The translations under genes were made by a program, and so were the position numbers. A DNA stretch of 64,000 nucleotides from Ornithodoros turicata. Taxonomy: Eukaryota; Arthropoda; Arachnida; Ixodida; Argasidae. Numbering within the stretch: position 1 is the stretch's first letter; every line of letters starts with the position of its first letter. Shown piece by piece: positions 1-12,274 of the stretch. The stretch is taken from positions 87,572,273 through 87,636,272 of the forward strand of contig NC_088201.1 in assembly GCF_037126465.1 (NCBI RefSeq), read 5' to 3'. The notes under the pieces are model-generated. The model searched no databases, was not told the DNA's origin, and was given only the letters and a program-made list of their open reading frames with translations.

Positions 1-1440
1 TTGCCAGTACGGTTGGTACGACCGTAATTGCAAGAAGTTGCCATGATCGCTGCGGCGACTGTTGTGGGTACAGTAAGATGGCGGCCGGTTTCCTCACGCT
101 CGCGCTCCCCATCCGCGATCCAGCCTTTTACAATCGAGATCAGTGGCGGCAACGGATTTCTCTTCCCGACTGTCAGGCGCCAAGTGTTGCAATCTCGTGA
201 CCGACAGTTTCGAATCTGGCCAATGTTATTTCTCGATCATCCAGCCGTGTTTGGACTGTCGGAGTCCCCGTCACCCTCGCTGTGACTAACGAATGTGTCC
301 GGCCGTGCTCCCGAAACTTTCGAGGAATTCCGACATTTTTAAGCGATTCATCGAGGTGGTATTCCACGCATTGATAAACATTACTCATAGACGCTTTTCA
401 ACATGAATGACACCGTTCGAGAAGGCTTCTCTCGAAACTTAGCAGCGCAGCATCACATAGTTTCGATTTCAGTGATCCATTGTGGTTATTGCGTTGCTTG
501 TAGGATAATGGACTACGTTTTGGTGAAAATATGGTTCAGTAAAGTGTGGAATCGTGTGTATTGTGTATTTGACATCAAACGAAATATAACCATTTCTCAG
601 GACGACTGCGCGCTGCAGCTGTGCTTTCCAACTCCTGCGCGCCTACAAAACTGGAATGCTGTAGGTCTTCAGCTCAAAGTTCGTTTTCGTAGTCATTCCA
701 AATCAAAAGAAAAAAATTCCAAAGTGAATAAATTCTTCTTCTTTAATCCGTTTGCGTAATATGATCGACGCATGATATGTGAATTTGTTTCATATTGTGA
801 GTGAATGAAAGCTCCTGATCTTTTATTCAGAATGTCATGCTGGACCACTACCAGAGTGTGCTTAAAGAAATCGATACCTTGATGGGGGTATCACTGAAGT
901 GTCCACCTCCAGATCTCTGCCTCAGAGCCAGTGATGATGGTCAAGATTTTTCTAGCGGATCTTGTCATGTCATGCTGACAACTGTAAGTTTAGCTATTTG
1001 GTCTGTATTCAATAACGTGTGCGTCTTGTGGAGTGGTGTACTTTTCTCAGTGTAACCCTGACCTCAAGCTATCTTCCACTTTCAGAATCCACCCCGCACT
1101 TCGGTTACAACACTATGAACCTATCGCGCTGTGATGTTTGCATGAAAGGAATACAATCTGGTAGGCTGTGTTGTTTTTCTTTTGAACGGACTTCTGGTAT
1201 CCATAGTAAGAGGCCTTCATAGCAAGAAAGCCAACGTATAAGAAAAGGCATCTTCTTGATACATTAATACTTTTCACAGTTCTCTTAAAGGCAAAGATCC
1301 GAGTCACAATACATGTGCCATACTGGTTCTCGAATTGTATGTATATTGCCCTTGTATATTAGCAAAGGTGCACAAACATTTTCTTCTATTTTCTTAAAGA
1401 GGGTAGAACGATTATGACACATGTCATACGTTGTTCATGT
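1..1440. other. Unannotated intergenic DNA
   Basis: No open reading frame here shows a recognisable protein family, and none is supported by splice signals or by a homologous copy elsewhere in the window. The longest frame (403-759, +) is of unremarkable composition and ends in a run of Lys, Asn and Phe. I see no tRNA fold, long inverted repeat or tandem repeat. Confidence 0.5.
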
Positions 1441-1452
1441 GTTCCATGTTGT

Positions 1453-2242
1453 TGGGGGTAACTCGTTACCAGTAACTCGATACTGTAACTAAGCTACTCA
1501 GTTTAGCTATTTTCAGTAACTTTTTCTTAGCTCCATGGTTTTGAGCTTCAGTAACTTCTTGAGGAGTACGTTCATATCTCTTTTTTTTTATGGGGGGCGG
1601 GGTAAGTCTGTCAGAGTAACTTGGAGAAAGTTCCAAGTTCCTTTCGTTCGAGTCTCGTCTACAAACCTCGCAGGCTGAGTCCCCCCACCCCCCACCCATG
1701 ACTTGAGATGAGAGATGACACGCGCACGGCGCGTCTAACTCCCTTACACGGTGAACGTTACAAATTATGTTTTAGCCGTGTATTACGAAGCTCAGGTGTC
1801 GCGCATCTTAACGATAAGCAGTGTACTCATAATGATAGAGGACATTGTGTAGTAGGGGTAAAACTTGGCACGGTTCTACGATATGTGCGTTAAGCACAAC
1901 TCATAGAGAATAAACTTGCTTTGTGCTCCTTTCATGTACCTTATTACGAGATCGAAATCATCAAATCCCCCCCCCCCCTAAAGAAGCCTATAAATGTAGG
2001 CTTCTTTCGTCGTAGCAGATACTGATATCGTTTTTGTTTATCAAGACTATTTTGAAATGTCTTGAATCCCCATTGTGACAGCAAGGTCTGAATTAACCAC
2101 ATAGACAAGTCAAGAACTAAAAAGTATATATATTGAGTAGCAAGTAACTTGAAGGTAACTTGTTACATTTCTAAAGTAGCTTAGGAACTTAAGGTCAATT
2201 TTCATTACGTTTTATTACGTGTAACTGCGTTTGAAATTTAGT
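1453..2242. repeat. TAACT/AGTTA-rich repeat, probable MITE remnant
   Basis: Both edges are rich in the pentamer GTAAC/GTTAC: GGTAACTCGTTACC and CAGTAACTCGATAC near 1455-1490, and AAGTAACTTGAAGGTAACTTG near 2143-2165. The same words occur in opposite orientation toward the two ends, as in MITEs with subterminal repeats. The middle holds a G/C-rich homopurine patch (1590-1700) and a C10 run (near 1970). No target duplication could be fixed, so the limits are approximate. Confidence 0.4.
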
Positions 2243-2246
2243 TACA

Positions 2247-3695
2247 GGCTGGTTTCACGTCAGTTCAGGCAGGGAGGTCCCATCGACATCGTGGGTTTTC
2301 AGTATTTTTTATATTTATAAGCTCATCGTATATTATGATCAACAGCTTTAAAATGAATATTTTCTACCGAGTAGCTTTCGAGCCAAAAAATCGAGAAAAT
2401 CCAGCCCTGAATTCGAATGTTTCAGTTTTGCCGTGTTTGCACGCATATATCTCCTGGGTAGTAAAATACATTGTAGTGAATTTTTTTTATGCTTTAGTAT
2501 GCCTACAGGCCAGCTGTCAGAGCGCAAATTTTGGCGCCCAGGTGGAATGCTGTGTGCTATAAAAATGGCGAACATGCTCTCTCGCGCAGTTTTGTCCCAA
2601 TTTCGACAAGTGATTTCTCTGCCTATAGATGTTCCTCATTGCGTTACTTCGTATCAGCTCACTCAGCTTTTAATGCCCTTTCATCTGATATATCTATCGT
2701 GCGTATATCTCTTACAGGCATGTGCTGAAACAGGCAAATGTTTAGGCATACTTCGAAAGACAAGGATTTTGCGCGTCCGATTCTCAAAAAGGCCCCTTTT
2801 GATTTCGTTTATAGTTTGTCAGGACCTGGCCCGATGTTAGAACTTTCATCTGACTTGAAAAAATTCTGCTTCAAAAGGCGTACAGTGGTGATTAGAGCGT
2901 TAAAATGCGGACGCACAGGCCGGATCCCGGCACAGCGGGATGGCGTGCCTCCTGTCGTTGCGTCCTCGGCAAAGCTGCCTGGCCTTAGCCTCACCTGAGC
3001 TATTCGTCGGCAAACTTTTGACGTCCTGCTCAAGAAAGAATCCGCACCTCAGAGGTCGTTATTTTCCACAACGCATCCGAATAAAATCCCACGTTACCGA
3101 AAAGCGGTCTTTCAACGACTAAATTGTCAGCAAAGGCCAGTGTACATGGCGGTACGCATACTGCACAAATAAATATCGAGTTAGGAGTTCCCAGAAGTTC
3201 CTGCGAAGCTTGCCTTACTTCATTTTGAAGTTATGCAGAGGGCTTCCAGCACAAAATGCGTAGCCCGTGCTGAAGTTTCCTCTCAGACCTAAGGACGTGA
3301 GCGGGTTCTCACAGTTGTCATAGTATTAGAGACGTTCAGAGCAATGTCATACGTCAGAAAAATACTAATCTACCTTCCAAGATGCACACACTGCACTTCG
3401 ATTTCGCTGAAAACTGGACAGTAGGTATGCCTAGCGAAATACAAGCGATACAAAAAAAAAAGCACTACAATATCTTTTAAAACTCGGGACGTATACACGT
3501 TCAAACACGGCAAAACTGCAACACTGGAATTCAGGGCAGGATTTCTCGATTTTTTTTGCACGGAAACTATTCGATAGAAATGATTAATCTTACCCATGTT
3601 GATCATCATGTACGATGAGCTTCTAAAAATATTTAAAAAATGAAAATCCAGGGGGTCTATGGGACCTCCACGTCTGAGCTGACGTGAAACCGGCC
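2247..3695. mobile_element. Non-autonomous DNA transposon with ~340-bp TIRs
   Basis: The left end GGCTGGTTTCACGTCAGTTC and the reverse complement of the right end GGCCGGTTTCACGTCAGCTC match. The inverted similarity continues for about 340 bp on each side (2247-2590 and 3350-3695). Translating both arms outward-in gives parallel peptides sharing NPALNS and VLPCL, a by-product of arm homology and not evidence of a gene. TACA lies on both sides (2243-2246, 3696-3699) and is a possible 4-bp target duplication. The roughly 760-bp core shows no transposase. The superfamily is undetermined. Confidence 0.7.
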
Positions 3696-3699
3696 TACA

Positions 3700-5700
3700 A
3701 TTCTTGCACAGTATAACTTGAGACAGTTATGTTCTGGCTAACCTTTTCAGTGAATATTTGTGAAGTAAATAGTACATATGCGGGACTGTTGATTGTATAC
3801 TTTGAATGTAACACTCATTTTTTCATTGCTGGTGAAGTGGTGCCATGAAGAACCCATGTAGCTGGTGACTGTGATGCAATAAAGAGTTTTCTACAATGAC
3901 ATATAGCTTTTGTTGCTAAAAATCGCGCAAATTAACTGTCGTGTGGGGGAAGGATGCACCCGTAAGTGTGCATTGGCTGCACCTCGGGAAATCGTTGGGG
4001 TACGATACAGGCTGCCGACAACGGACCAATAACATCCCCGTGTTGCACACCGTATGCCGGACCATCGTCGGGTCGGTCGCCGCCGGCGCACCGATGTTGG
4101 GTCGTCGCGCTGTGCTACCTGGGCTAGCATTCGGCGATAAGAAATGCCCTACAACGATGCCTTAGGGAAGCCGCGAATGTATAGTAAGCTTAAATGGATG
4201 ACGTCAGTGGAGAATTTCCTGATTGTTTCTTTGCTTTTCTCAGATAATGCGCAGGAGAAGAAATGAAATTGCATCACTTTGCACGGTTTTTGCGAGGCTT
4301 TGTACTTCATAAACATCGACCTCGTGAAACCGTTTGTTTATTTTTTCATGTCATTGTGGGGGAGAGGGGCGTGAAAAGAACAAGAGCGCTCCACCTCGTG
4401 GAGGTGTGAAATTTAAATGCGACCGAGCACAGGTGATGCCTGTGAAAACGCAAGGTGTAACATATGCGTCGTGGGCATGCCCTCATGAGCGAGGCGACAC
4501 GATACTGCGTGTCTAACTTTAAGTTGTGGAAGAGGCATAGCGGCTGGCCAATGCGTGAAGGGGCGTGGGCCTAGAAGTGGGCTGAGGTAGCAAAAAGACA
4601 GCCAATGAGTGCTCTGAAAATGTCATGACCAACTAGGGAGTGTCCTGGAGTTGTGGACCAAGGAATGAGCAATGACAGCCACAAAAGTCAGATCGCCCCA
4701 TCTACAGTACCCTGTGGATGCCCTGTAAATACGATGGGTGCTGTTTGGTGGCCAATGAGATAGTGTCCTGGAATTGTGGACCAATAGTAGAAACTACTAA
4801 TGACAGCGATAGAAGGGGTAACTAATGATGAGTGAGCGGGTTCTGAATCTGTGGCAGCCTATGGATGCATTGGAAATTACGGAGTGGGAAGACGAGTGAG
4901 TGGGAAAAGACCCACAAGTAGTTGAGGCCGCCTATGACGTATCGGGAACGAGCCTATGGGTCGAGAGTCGGGTTCAGCAGCAGCCCGCCTAGAAGTCTAG
5001 AAATAGATAGAAATTGTGATAGAAAAGTGTGAAATAGGGAAAGGTGAACTGCTGAGCCTAAACGTACAAAAGAAAGCGGACCCGGACTAGCAGATTTCGA
5101 CACCAGCACATAACATTTCGGCCCCCATTCGCATATCAATGACGCAAAATACTGCTGCAAGAAACACGACAAAGGTGTCGCGTCGTAAAAGCGGCAACAC
5201 GTTCTAAATCTCGTGCATTCATCATCACACTGAATTGATGCCATTGTAAGCCGCGCGCCTTGCAGTGTACTCTCCCTAATTGTTGTTTCTCTATGTGAAG
5301 CGGTAGTATCATAAAAGTAGTTTCTAGTTTTCAGCAGCATGGCGTCACAAGGTGTGCAATCTGCAATGCGTCTGGCAACATTGAGTCTCTATAGGTCGAT
5401 TTCCGCCGTCTCCTCGCTACAGCTGGTGGGAGACCTCCAACGTTAGGGGAAGAGCGCAGAAGCTCGCTGCGTAGCTACGAGAGATATACCAACTCTTGAT
5501 GATGTCCCCTACTCTAGAGGAATCCGAATCTCTAGGGTTTTGCGGGTTCTTTCGAGAATTCCTGAAAGCTCGTAATGTTCACGGACGGCATCTATATTTT
5601 ATGTACTGAGTCTTCAGTGAAGTTGATTTCTAGTACATAATAAAATCCATGCAATTTTTTGGTCCGTAGTGGCGTAGTCCGTAAGGGTTGTGACAGTTTG
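3700..5700. other. Unannotated intergenic DNA with a small degenerate repeat
   Basis: No protein family is recognisable. The phrase GTCCTGGARTTGTGGACCAA with an ATGACAGC tail occurs twice (about 4638-4680 and 4765-4807), suggesting an old tandem duplication about 127 bp apart. The longest frame (4954-5340, -) has no recognisable domain. Confidence 0.4.
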
Positions 5701-5705
5701 GTATA

Positions 5706-6552
5706 CAGGGTGGTCCACCAACCATCATAGAAATTCACAGTAAAATACGTAGGCCCCGGAGAGACATGCGGTCAAGGGATTTTGTTCTGCCAATAACTTT
5801 TGCCACATATTGGTAACATTTTTATTTCATTTCAATTGACGGAAAGTTGATTGAACTTGAATTGAACTCCGAAATTTCCCAAGGCAACCTAACGTTTTCT
5901 TTGCGGAAATGGGTTCCTCGTGGTCATTTTATTCAGTACAGCACATAATCCCACTCGTAATGCAATGACAATTGCCGAAATAAATTCGCCGAAAATCCGT
6001 GGAAATGAGCCCTTGGCTCCGCCTCTTTTTTTGACGGCTCGTAGTTTGAGCGCAAAGGGGCGAAGAAAGGAGGTTACATTGACAAGCCACACGAGGGGGA
6101 AAGGGTTACAAGCCTTACCCACGGCACAAACACGCGGTGAGTGCGGGAATTCGAGCTATCTTATAAAAAATGAGGTCACCCGACGGCTTGTAACCCTCTC
6201 CCCCCTCGTGTGGCGTGTCAATGTAACCTCCTTTCTTGGCAGCTTTGTGCTCAAACTACGAGCCGTCAAAAAAGAGGCGGAGCCAAGGGCACATTTCCAC
6301 AGATTTTCGGCGAATTTATTTCGGCAATTGCCATTGCATTAGGAGTGGGACTGTGCCAAAATGACTGTGTGCTGTGACTAAAATGACCACGGGGAACCCA
6401 TTTTCGCAAAGAAAACGTTAGGTTGCCTTGGGAAATTTCGGAGTTCAATATGTGGCAAAAGTCATTGGCAGAAAAAAATCCCTTGACCACATGTCACTCT
6501 AGGGCCTACGTTTTTTACTATGAACTTCTATCATGGTTGGTGGACTACCCTC
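5706..6552. mobile_element. Foldback MITE, Tc1/mariner type (TA target)
   Basis: The two halves are near-complete inverted copies. The left end CAGGGTGGTCCACCAACCAT (5706) pairs with the right end ATGGTTGGTGGACTACCCTC (ending 6552), and the match continues through the GGCTCCGCCTC block and the CCACACGAGGGGG block to an axis near 6140. TA flanks both ends (5704-5705, 6553-6554). A CAGGGTG start with a TA target is typical of mariner-derived miniature elements. The left arm carries extra bases around 5810-5865 (a TTGATTGAACTTGAATTGAA tract) that the right arm lacks. There is no transposase. Confidence 0.8.
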
Positions 6553-6554
6553 TA

Positions 6555-9170
6555 TGTGGTTCATTAGATGGACCCCACATGAATGCAGAAACCCGTCAAA
6601 ACACGTATGCGTCCAGATCTGACGTACGTCGGGAGCGACAGCCATGGCTCTACCCATTGGTATAGTCGTGTATACGTGACCTCTCCCGCGATAGCTTACA
6701 GGCCAAGACGCCTGTAGCGGCGTCAACGACAGATGAGTTTAGGTATTCGAGGTGAAGGTTTTCAGCACGTGCATTCCTTCTTTTGCAGTGAAACTTGCAA
6801 TGGAGGAAAATCCTTTACCTTTATCCTGCATAACTTGGGATGTCCTGAGCATACCGAGTATTCATCAGTTTTGCGTTCTTCTGTTTCGTCACGCCAGTGC
6901 GCGCATGGGAATACTAATGACATCCCCTGGATTTTGGTCTATCTGCAATGACTTGGGCCAAACTGTTGCAACCCCCTAACAAATGTTATGGCACGACCAT
7001 ATCTACCTGCCATTGCCTCTTTAGTTTTGTCTCATTCATGTCAGTCATGCCCTTTATGACTGTTGCATAACAATCGCGCCTTCCTCAGTTCTAGGGATGC
7101 CACGGAAGGCTTCAATGTAGTTTGAAGCTTATCAGTGACTGTCGTCCGGGTGATCTCAGCCCGACATTTAAAAGGTCTCTGACCAGAACCTAGTCAATGT
7201 CTTTGTTTGTATGGATAACGAACCTACATGGTGCCTCCAAGTTACAACTGAAACGTTTCGTCTCTGCGGAGCTGCCAACTATTCCAAACAAGGAGCCGAA
7301 AAGCGGTTTCGATTTCTGCCCTCAACTCGTGCAAACTCTAGCTATTATGCAGTGGCTTTCCCATGTGTATGACGTCAAACGCCCGCGACGTTTATTGGTG
7401 GAAAGTCCAGACCGGAAGTTCGGGTGGATTCCGCAACTTCCGTATTGCTGGGTGCTTTTCAATATGGACGCGGAAGCACAGCGGAGTCAACAAGCCAGCT
7501 TTTCAGCTACCTTTCAGCAGCTGAGAGGCATCAGCTACGTGCAGCAGAGTTTGGAGGCCTTGCTTTTGAAATGTTGAGCCGTGAATCGACTTCAGCATGA
7601 AGAGGAAGTTCCAACAACAGACTTATATGAGCTTTCAGCATCCATCACGATGAAGCACATGAACAGTTCGCGTAAATTTCATGTTTGACGGCGCCGTGTA
7701 AAGGGGCCGGAGTGGTTCATGCATAATAATGCAGAAAGAAGTCGAGAGCTTATGTTGCAAGGAGCTGCTCTTAAAGTAGCATATTTAGAACTTCGAGGGT
7801 AGCACGAACCTAGCGCTCATATTCACAAGTAAGAAGCATACGGTCTCGTGCACAATCATGCTGGTTGGTTTCAATACAAAATAGTTTTTCTGAACTTTTA
7901 GTTATTATTCGTCACGTATTCAGAAAGAGTGCAGCTGAATTAATACTCGGCGTCCTACTAGCTTTAGCTTTGTTCAAAGCTTGTGTGTCTCATACAGGAA
8001 ATAGATACACTACATACCAACAGTTCGTGAGATGGGTGTTGCACAAACTTGAAAAACAAAAACAAAAAAAGAAAACAAGAGAATCGTTATACCAGTCTGC
8101 GCGGTGAACAGGATACGCAAAGCCTTTCCCATAGTTACTACTACATGCTTTAAATACCCAAGATACTAGGTGGAGGTACCCCCTACAGGGGGTGCCCTTG
8201 CAATTTCAGCTGTAGATACATGTCGGTAATGATGTAACTATAATAATGGCCCCCCTCCCCCCGAACTTTTTTCAACACTCCTCCATGCGTGGGATTCTGG
8301 ATAAACCACTGTGCTGACCCCTGACACAAATCACCATCTCATCAGCCTGCTCCGCTTGGTAAGAATTACATTGGGCTCTCAATTCTACCACAGTCACAAA
8401 TCCAATCCTGTTCTGACGCATCATTTTGTCCACCCATTCAGTCAATATGTCGTAAGTGTTGTTCGAACTCTTACTGTCTGATAGCCCCCAAATCGTATTG
8501 TTTAAGCACCTCAAGTACTTTAATAATCGTTATGTGGAAGTAAATCAGACTGTTATGCAGTTCCGGTTCCTGCTCTCAGTCCTCCAGAAGTGCTCACTAC
8601 ACAAGTTGACTATCGAAAACCTCAATCTTCCATGCATGATGTAAAACCCCAGTTCGCTTGCTTCCTAGCCATTTTTTTCATTCTCATTCTTCCTTTTGTG
8701 TGCAAAGTGCGCACCCAGTTCGAGTAGGATGTAGACCTTGAGGAAGCAAGCTTTGTATCTTGGGCTGCTCAAATACTCTAATAGGCATGTTGTAGTCAAA
8801 GATGATGTAACATGAAATGTGGTTCATATAGTTTATTGTAGCACTCAGATAATATCTTCATAATATGTCTGCAGAGATTGCTCCAAAATAGCATATGTGA
8901 TGCACCGTCATACATTATTGGGCTTCTGGGAAAAATCATGATTCACCTGATCCAGACGGCAGCCTTTGTAACGGTGTCTGACACATTTTTAGCAGCCACT
9001 GTTTTAAAATATGCATTAAAAATGCTCCAACTATGAAAGTATCACGAAGTTCTTCATTTCATTTGTTTACTTTAAGGACCCTTGTGAAGGGATTTACATA
9101 AAGGTGGAGGTTTTTTATCCAAAAAAGACAAATACCAAAATGATGTACACAAAATTCGTTCACTCACCAC
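6555..9170. other. Unannotated intergenic DNA
   Basis: No recognisable coding region. The 126-residue frame at 7197-7577 (+) has an unbiased composition but no family I recognise and no neighbouring exon, so I do not call it a gene. Short A-rich and C-rich tracts occur at 8055-8080 and 8250-8260. Confidence 0.4.
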
Positions 9171-9179
9171 AAAGAAATT

Positions 9180-10310
9180 CATTCGATCTGAAAACGATCA
9201 TAGCACTTGGAAATAAATGACGATACATTTTGTTCTGATGCTATGTGGGCAGGAAGGTCATTCCAGTTTGACACCATCAGCTGGTGCGGAGAGTAGAGGA
9301 ATTTTTTTGTTTGTGTAGGATTAGAGCCCTGCACCATCCGCGGATGGAAGCGGATATCCGCGGATATCCGCAAGATGCTTGCGGATTCGGATGAAAATTC
9401 AGAACTTTCTGCGGTGTGCGGATCGGATGCGGATCGGATGCGGATACGAAGGCAGCGGATCGGTAGCGGATCGGATGCGGATATACCGCGTGCTGTAATT
9501 TTTCCACAAGCAATTTATTTGTATTGCGCTGCGACAGCGAGCGAATTCTCGGGTTCACCTTTGACCATGCACGGCCAAGACGGGAGAGAAGGCATTCTGG
9601 CGTCTCGAACCGCGCTAGCACCGACGAGGTAGCGTTCCACGAGTTACAGAAGGCTCTCCGTAACGCGTTTGTTGAAATGTTTACCTTTTCTTGACGTCGT
9701 GTGTCGTTCCGTGACAGCATGGAGGCATCCGAAATTATACCAACATATGCTTCCGGCGGTCTTTACGCGTCCTTCGAAACGTGCGGATTTTGCGGATCGG
9801 ATGCGGATGGTGCGTTTTGGTCAGCGGATCGGATGCGGATGTAAACCGTCGTGTGTGCTGCGGATGCGGTAACGGTTGCGCGGATGCGGGTCGGATGCGG
9901 ATGCCAAAAAACTCATCCGCGCAGGGCTCTAGTGTAGGTGTAGCAAGTACTTTGTGCGGGTCATCAAGTCTTGGAAGTAACTTGTGAGGGGATTGACAGT
10001 AAGTGGGGTGGGGAGGAGTGTGACAGTAATATAACTTATGAAAGAATGCCAGGCCTGATACCTTTCATCTGGTAATCAAAGGAGTAAGAAAGAGTTTGGC
10101 TTCAATGGCTGACATGCTGGAAAAAGGATGATAATCACGAGCAAGAAACCGTGCGGTTCTGTACAAATTCCACTTTGTCGATTAAGAGATGTTGGGATGG
10201 GTTCCAGATTGCAGAGGCATATTCCAGTTCTTTTGAACATGGCAGTTGATGTTCTGAGACTGGGACACATAGAAAAGACAAATACATACAAAGATCAAGT
10301 GCCTAAGAAA
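9180..10310 (-). pseudogene. 3' fragment of CR1/L2-like LINE (reverse transcriptase C-terminus), split by a MITE
   Basis: On the minus strand, residues encoded around 10160-10250 read LEYASAIWNPSQ followed by a FVQNR-type block, which is the post-palm region of CR1/L2 LINE reverse transcriptases. Around 9180-9300 comes MVSNWNDLPAHIASEQNVSS and then a stop, which is the usual C-terminal end (WN-LP--I). The two pieces are separated by the hAT-like MITE at 9322-9931 and by frame disruptions. Everything 5' of the palm is missing, so this is a 5'-truncated dead copy. Clade assignment rests on motif style only. Confidence 0.7.
9322..9931. mobile_element. hAT-like MITE with GCGGATCGGAT subterminal repeats
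   Basis: The ends TAGAGCCCTGC and GCAGGGCTCTA are inverted copies. Subterminal DNA on both sides carries many copies of GCGGAT / GCGGATCGGATGCGGAT (9340-9485 and 9780-9905), as expected for transposase-binding arrays. GTGTAGG occurs outside both ends (9313-9319, 9932-9938), giving a 7-of-8 match to an 8-bp hAT duplication if one T at 9321 is an insertion. It sits inside a LINE tail that continues on both sides. No transposase is encoded. Confidence 0.72.
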
Positions 10311-10334
10311 TGAATTATGAAAGAAGGCAGTCAC

Positions 10335-10430
10335 TGGAAAGGTTAGCCAGTAGTAGGACTTGAACCCACATCTTCTGTATTACCGATCCAGGGCCCTTAC
10401 CAATTGAGGCTAACACGCCTCTCCAGTGAC
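10335..10430 (-). repeat. tRNA-derived SINE or tRNA-like repeat
   Basis: The minus strand carries an A-box-like TAGCCTCAATTGGTAAGG and a B-box GGTTCAAGTCC at tRNA-like spacing. These are enclosed by a longer-than-tRNA stem formed by GTCACTGGA near 10430 and its complement TCCAGTGAC near 10330. Acceptor and anticodon geometry is imperfect, so this is a RNA polymerase III-type retroposon head and not a functional tRNA. No A-rich tail is obvious. Confidence 0.6.
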
Positions 10431-10440
10431 TTCCAAGGGT

Positions 10441-11214
10441 GCGGATGTACCCTAGGAATAGGTTTATGGGCAGGAGAACATTAGTCACTGTTATTATACA
10501 GGCATAGCTCTCTGTCCAGTAGGATCACCGCAGAGCACATTTACAGGAGCTCACAGGCACAAAACTTGCATAATAAATATGTAATAGCCACAAACAGTTA
10601 TTGTATATAATAACTGGGACATGGAACTCCAATAGCAGATGGTCTGGCAATACAACACAAGTAATCTTGCCATCACTATATTGTTCCCAAAATGCTAAAA
10701 ATAAATCGATAGAATAACTGCAATGAACTGCTCAATTTTTCACCTCAGATATATTTTTAGCACTCGGTCTTTCATGTTTCAAAATATACATGCATCGAAC
10801 CTGCAGAAGCTTGTGTGTGTAAGTAGAGTCATACATCTCATGTGCAACAGGCAGGTCTAAGTTGTATTGAGATCTGTCAATTCCTTACGCGTGCTCACCA
10901 CCTGTAGATTCCTTTAAAGGGAACAAAAACCTTTTTGTTAGTAACAACTTCACGCTACCACATTTATAAAAGAAATTGGTCCCGTACCTGACGGACAACT
11001 GTCATAACCATTGCCAGATGTCTTCCTCTCATGTTCCTTCCACTCACTAAGTCATCCCCCTAACATTGTTAAAAAAAGCCATAACAATGCGATAACTGAG
11101 ATATTACCACTACGAGCATACAGCAAATCACAACCACATAAATAAAATACACAGTTGCACCGAGCTGTGCACATTTTCGCACACACATACACACAAAAAT
11201 ACATAACAGAGTGG
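10441..11214. other. Unannotated intergenic DNA
   Basis: AT-rich sequence without a recognisable gene. The part nearest 11215 is probably the 3' untranslated tail of the adjacent minus-strand LINE fragment. Confidence 0.35.
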
Positions 11215-11720
11215 CCTGTCTCTAATAACACTTCAACAAGTTTGTGTAACTCTGTTTTGAAACTGGACACAGGAAGGCTATTTCCAATCAGATGAAAAAA
11301 AATTGTTCGGAAGAGGAACGGTTTCTGCTGATATTTCTAGTTGGTCCGTAGCAGTGGAACCTTGTAAGGTGGTACAGTGATAGATTTCATACCGTAATGG
11401 CAAGTGTTTGGGATGGCGCTAAAAGATCCTGAATTTGCAAGGCAATTTTGTGTAAATGTCTGATTTCCAAGTGAACACTTTGTCTACTTATTTTGCATGT
11501 CTCGAAGGAGCTGAGGGGCTCGATGGATGGATTGTAGTGGCACCCCTGGTGGGCCTCTTTGCAACGAGGGTCCAGCACACTGCACCTGTAGACATGGTTG
11601 TCATACACCAGGCTTTTTTTTCTTTTTTTGTGCAGTGCAATTTTATCGTAGTTGCCCCTTGTGGTGTTTCCCCAGATTAGACAACAATAGTACAGCTTGG
11701 GGTAAACAGAGGATTTCAAC
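11215..11720 (-). pseudogene. CR1/L2-like LINE 3' fragment
   Basis: The minus-strand frame reads SSVYPKLYYCCLIWGNTTRG, the conserved Y--CLIWGN--- block following the palm of CR1/L2-type reverse transcriptases. A RYSVLDPR-like decayed stretch follows, and near 11215-11270 a SSFKTELHKLVEVL terminus. Stops and frame changes separate the blocks. It lacks endonuclease, fingers and palm, so it is a dead 5'-truncated insertion. Confidence 0.6.
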
Positions 11721-12268
11721 CGCGTTGGTTTAGAATCCAGAGCCCTTCTTTACTATGTGCAGTATGCTGCATATTATAAGGAAAACAACTAGAATAAAAC
11801 TTGTACCTGATCCCTGCCTTGTATTTCCAACATTTGGTTCCGCATCTTGTCCAAAGAAGTGATGAACTACATTGGTGCACACTGCTGTGACAATTATTGT
11901 TACACCTAGATGCGGAATCCACAGCTTCATTTTACGTACTGTGGATGTTGCTTACTGCATTGGCATGGCTGCATTCAACAACACTCGGAATTGTACAGTA
12001 ATCTTTTGATTTAGTGCGTAAACTTCAATTTTATTTAATCCGTATTTTTCTTTGTTGCGTAAATGGTATCCTAACATCTGCATGCCACAACGTAATTCTC
12101 ACTGGGAGAGTAATCACTGTATAAATGATACAGAAGACACCAACCTCGTCACGTCCAGATGCAACAGTCTTGGAAGATAGAGTCAAGGAAAGCACTGCGG
12201 ACTGCTGTAGGCGGAGGTTCTTTGTACTCAAACTGAGGGGTCCGTCTCATAGTCTGCATTCTTCAAAT
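11721..12268. other. Unannotated flank of Element 1
   Basis: No gene is recognisable. This is the left host flank of the large element starting at 12275. It joins naturally to the sequence after 22330 once one ACGATT copy is removed. Confidence 0.4.
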
Positions 12269-12274
12269 ACGATT
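12269..12274 (+). repeat. 6-bp target-site duplication of Element 1 (left)
   Basis: ACGATT immediately precedes the AG-starting terminus and is repeated exactly at 22325-22330 after the CT-ending terminus. Confidence 0.88.

Noticed and set aside
7197..7577. 126-aa frame as a host exon
   Set aside because: No family match, no convincing splice context and no second exon could be identified.
10335..10430. Functional tRNA gene
   Set aside because: A and B boxes are present but the acceptor and anticodon stems do not fold as a canonical tRNA, and the flanking long stem is typical of a SINE.
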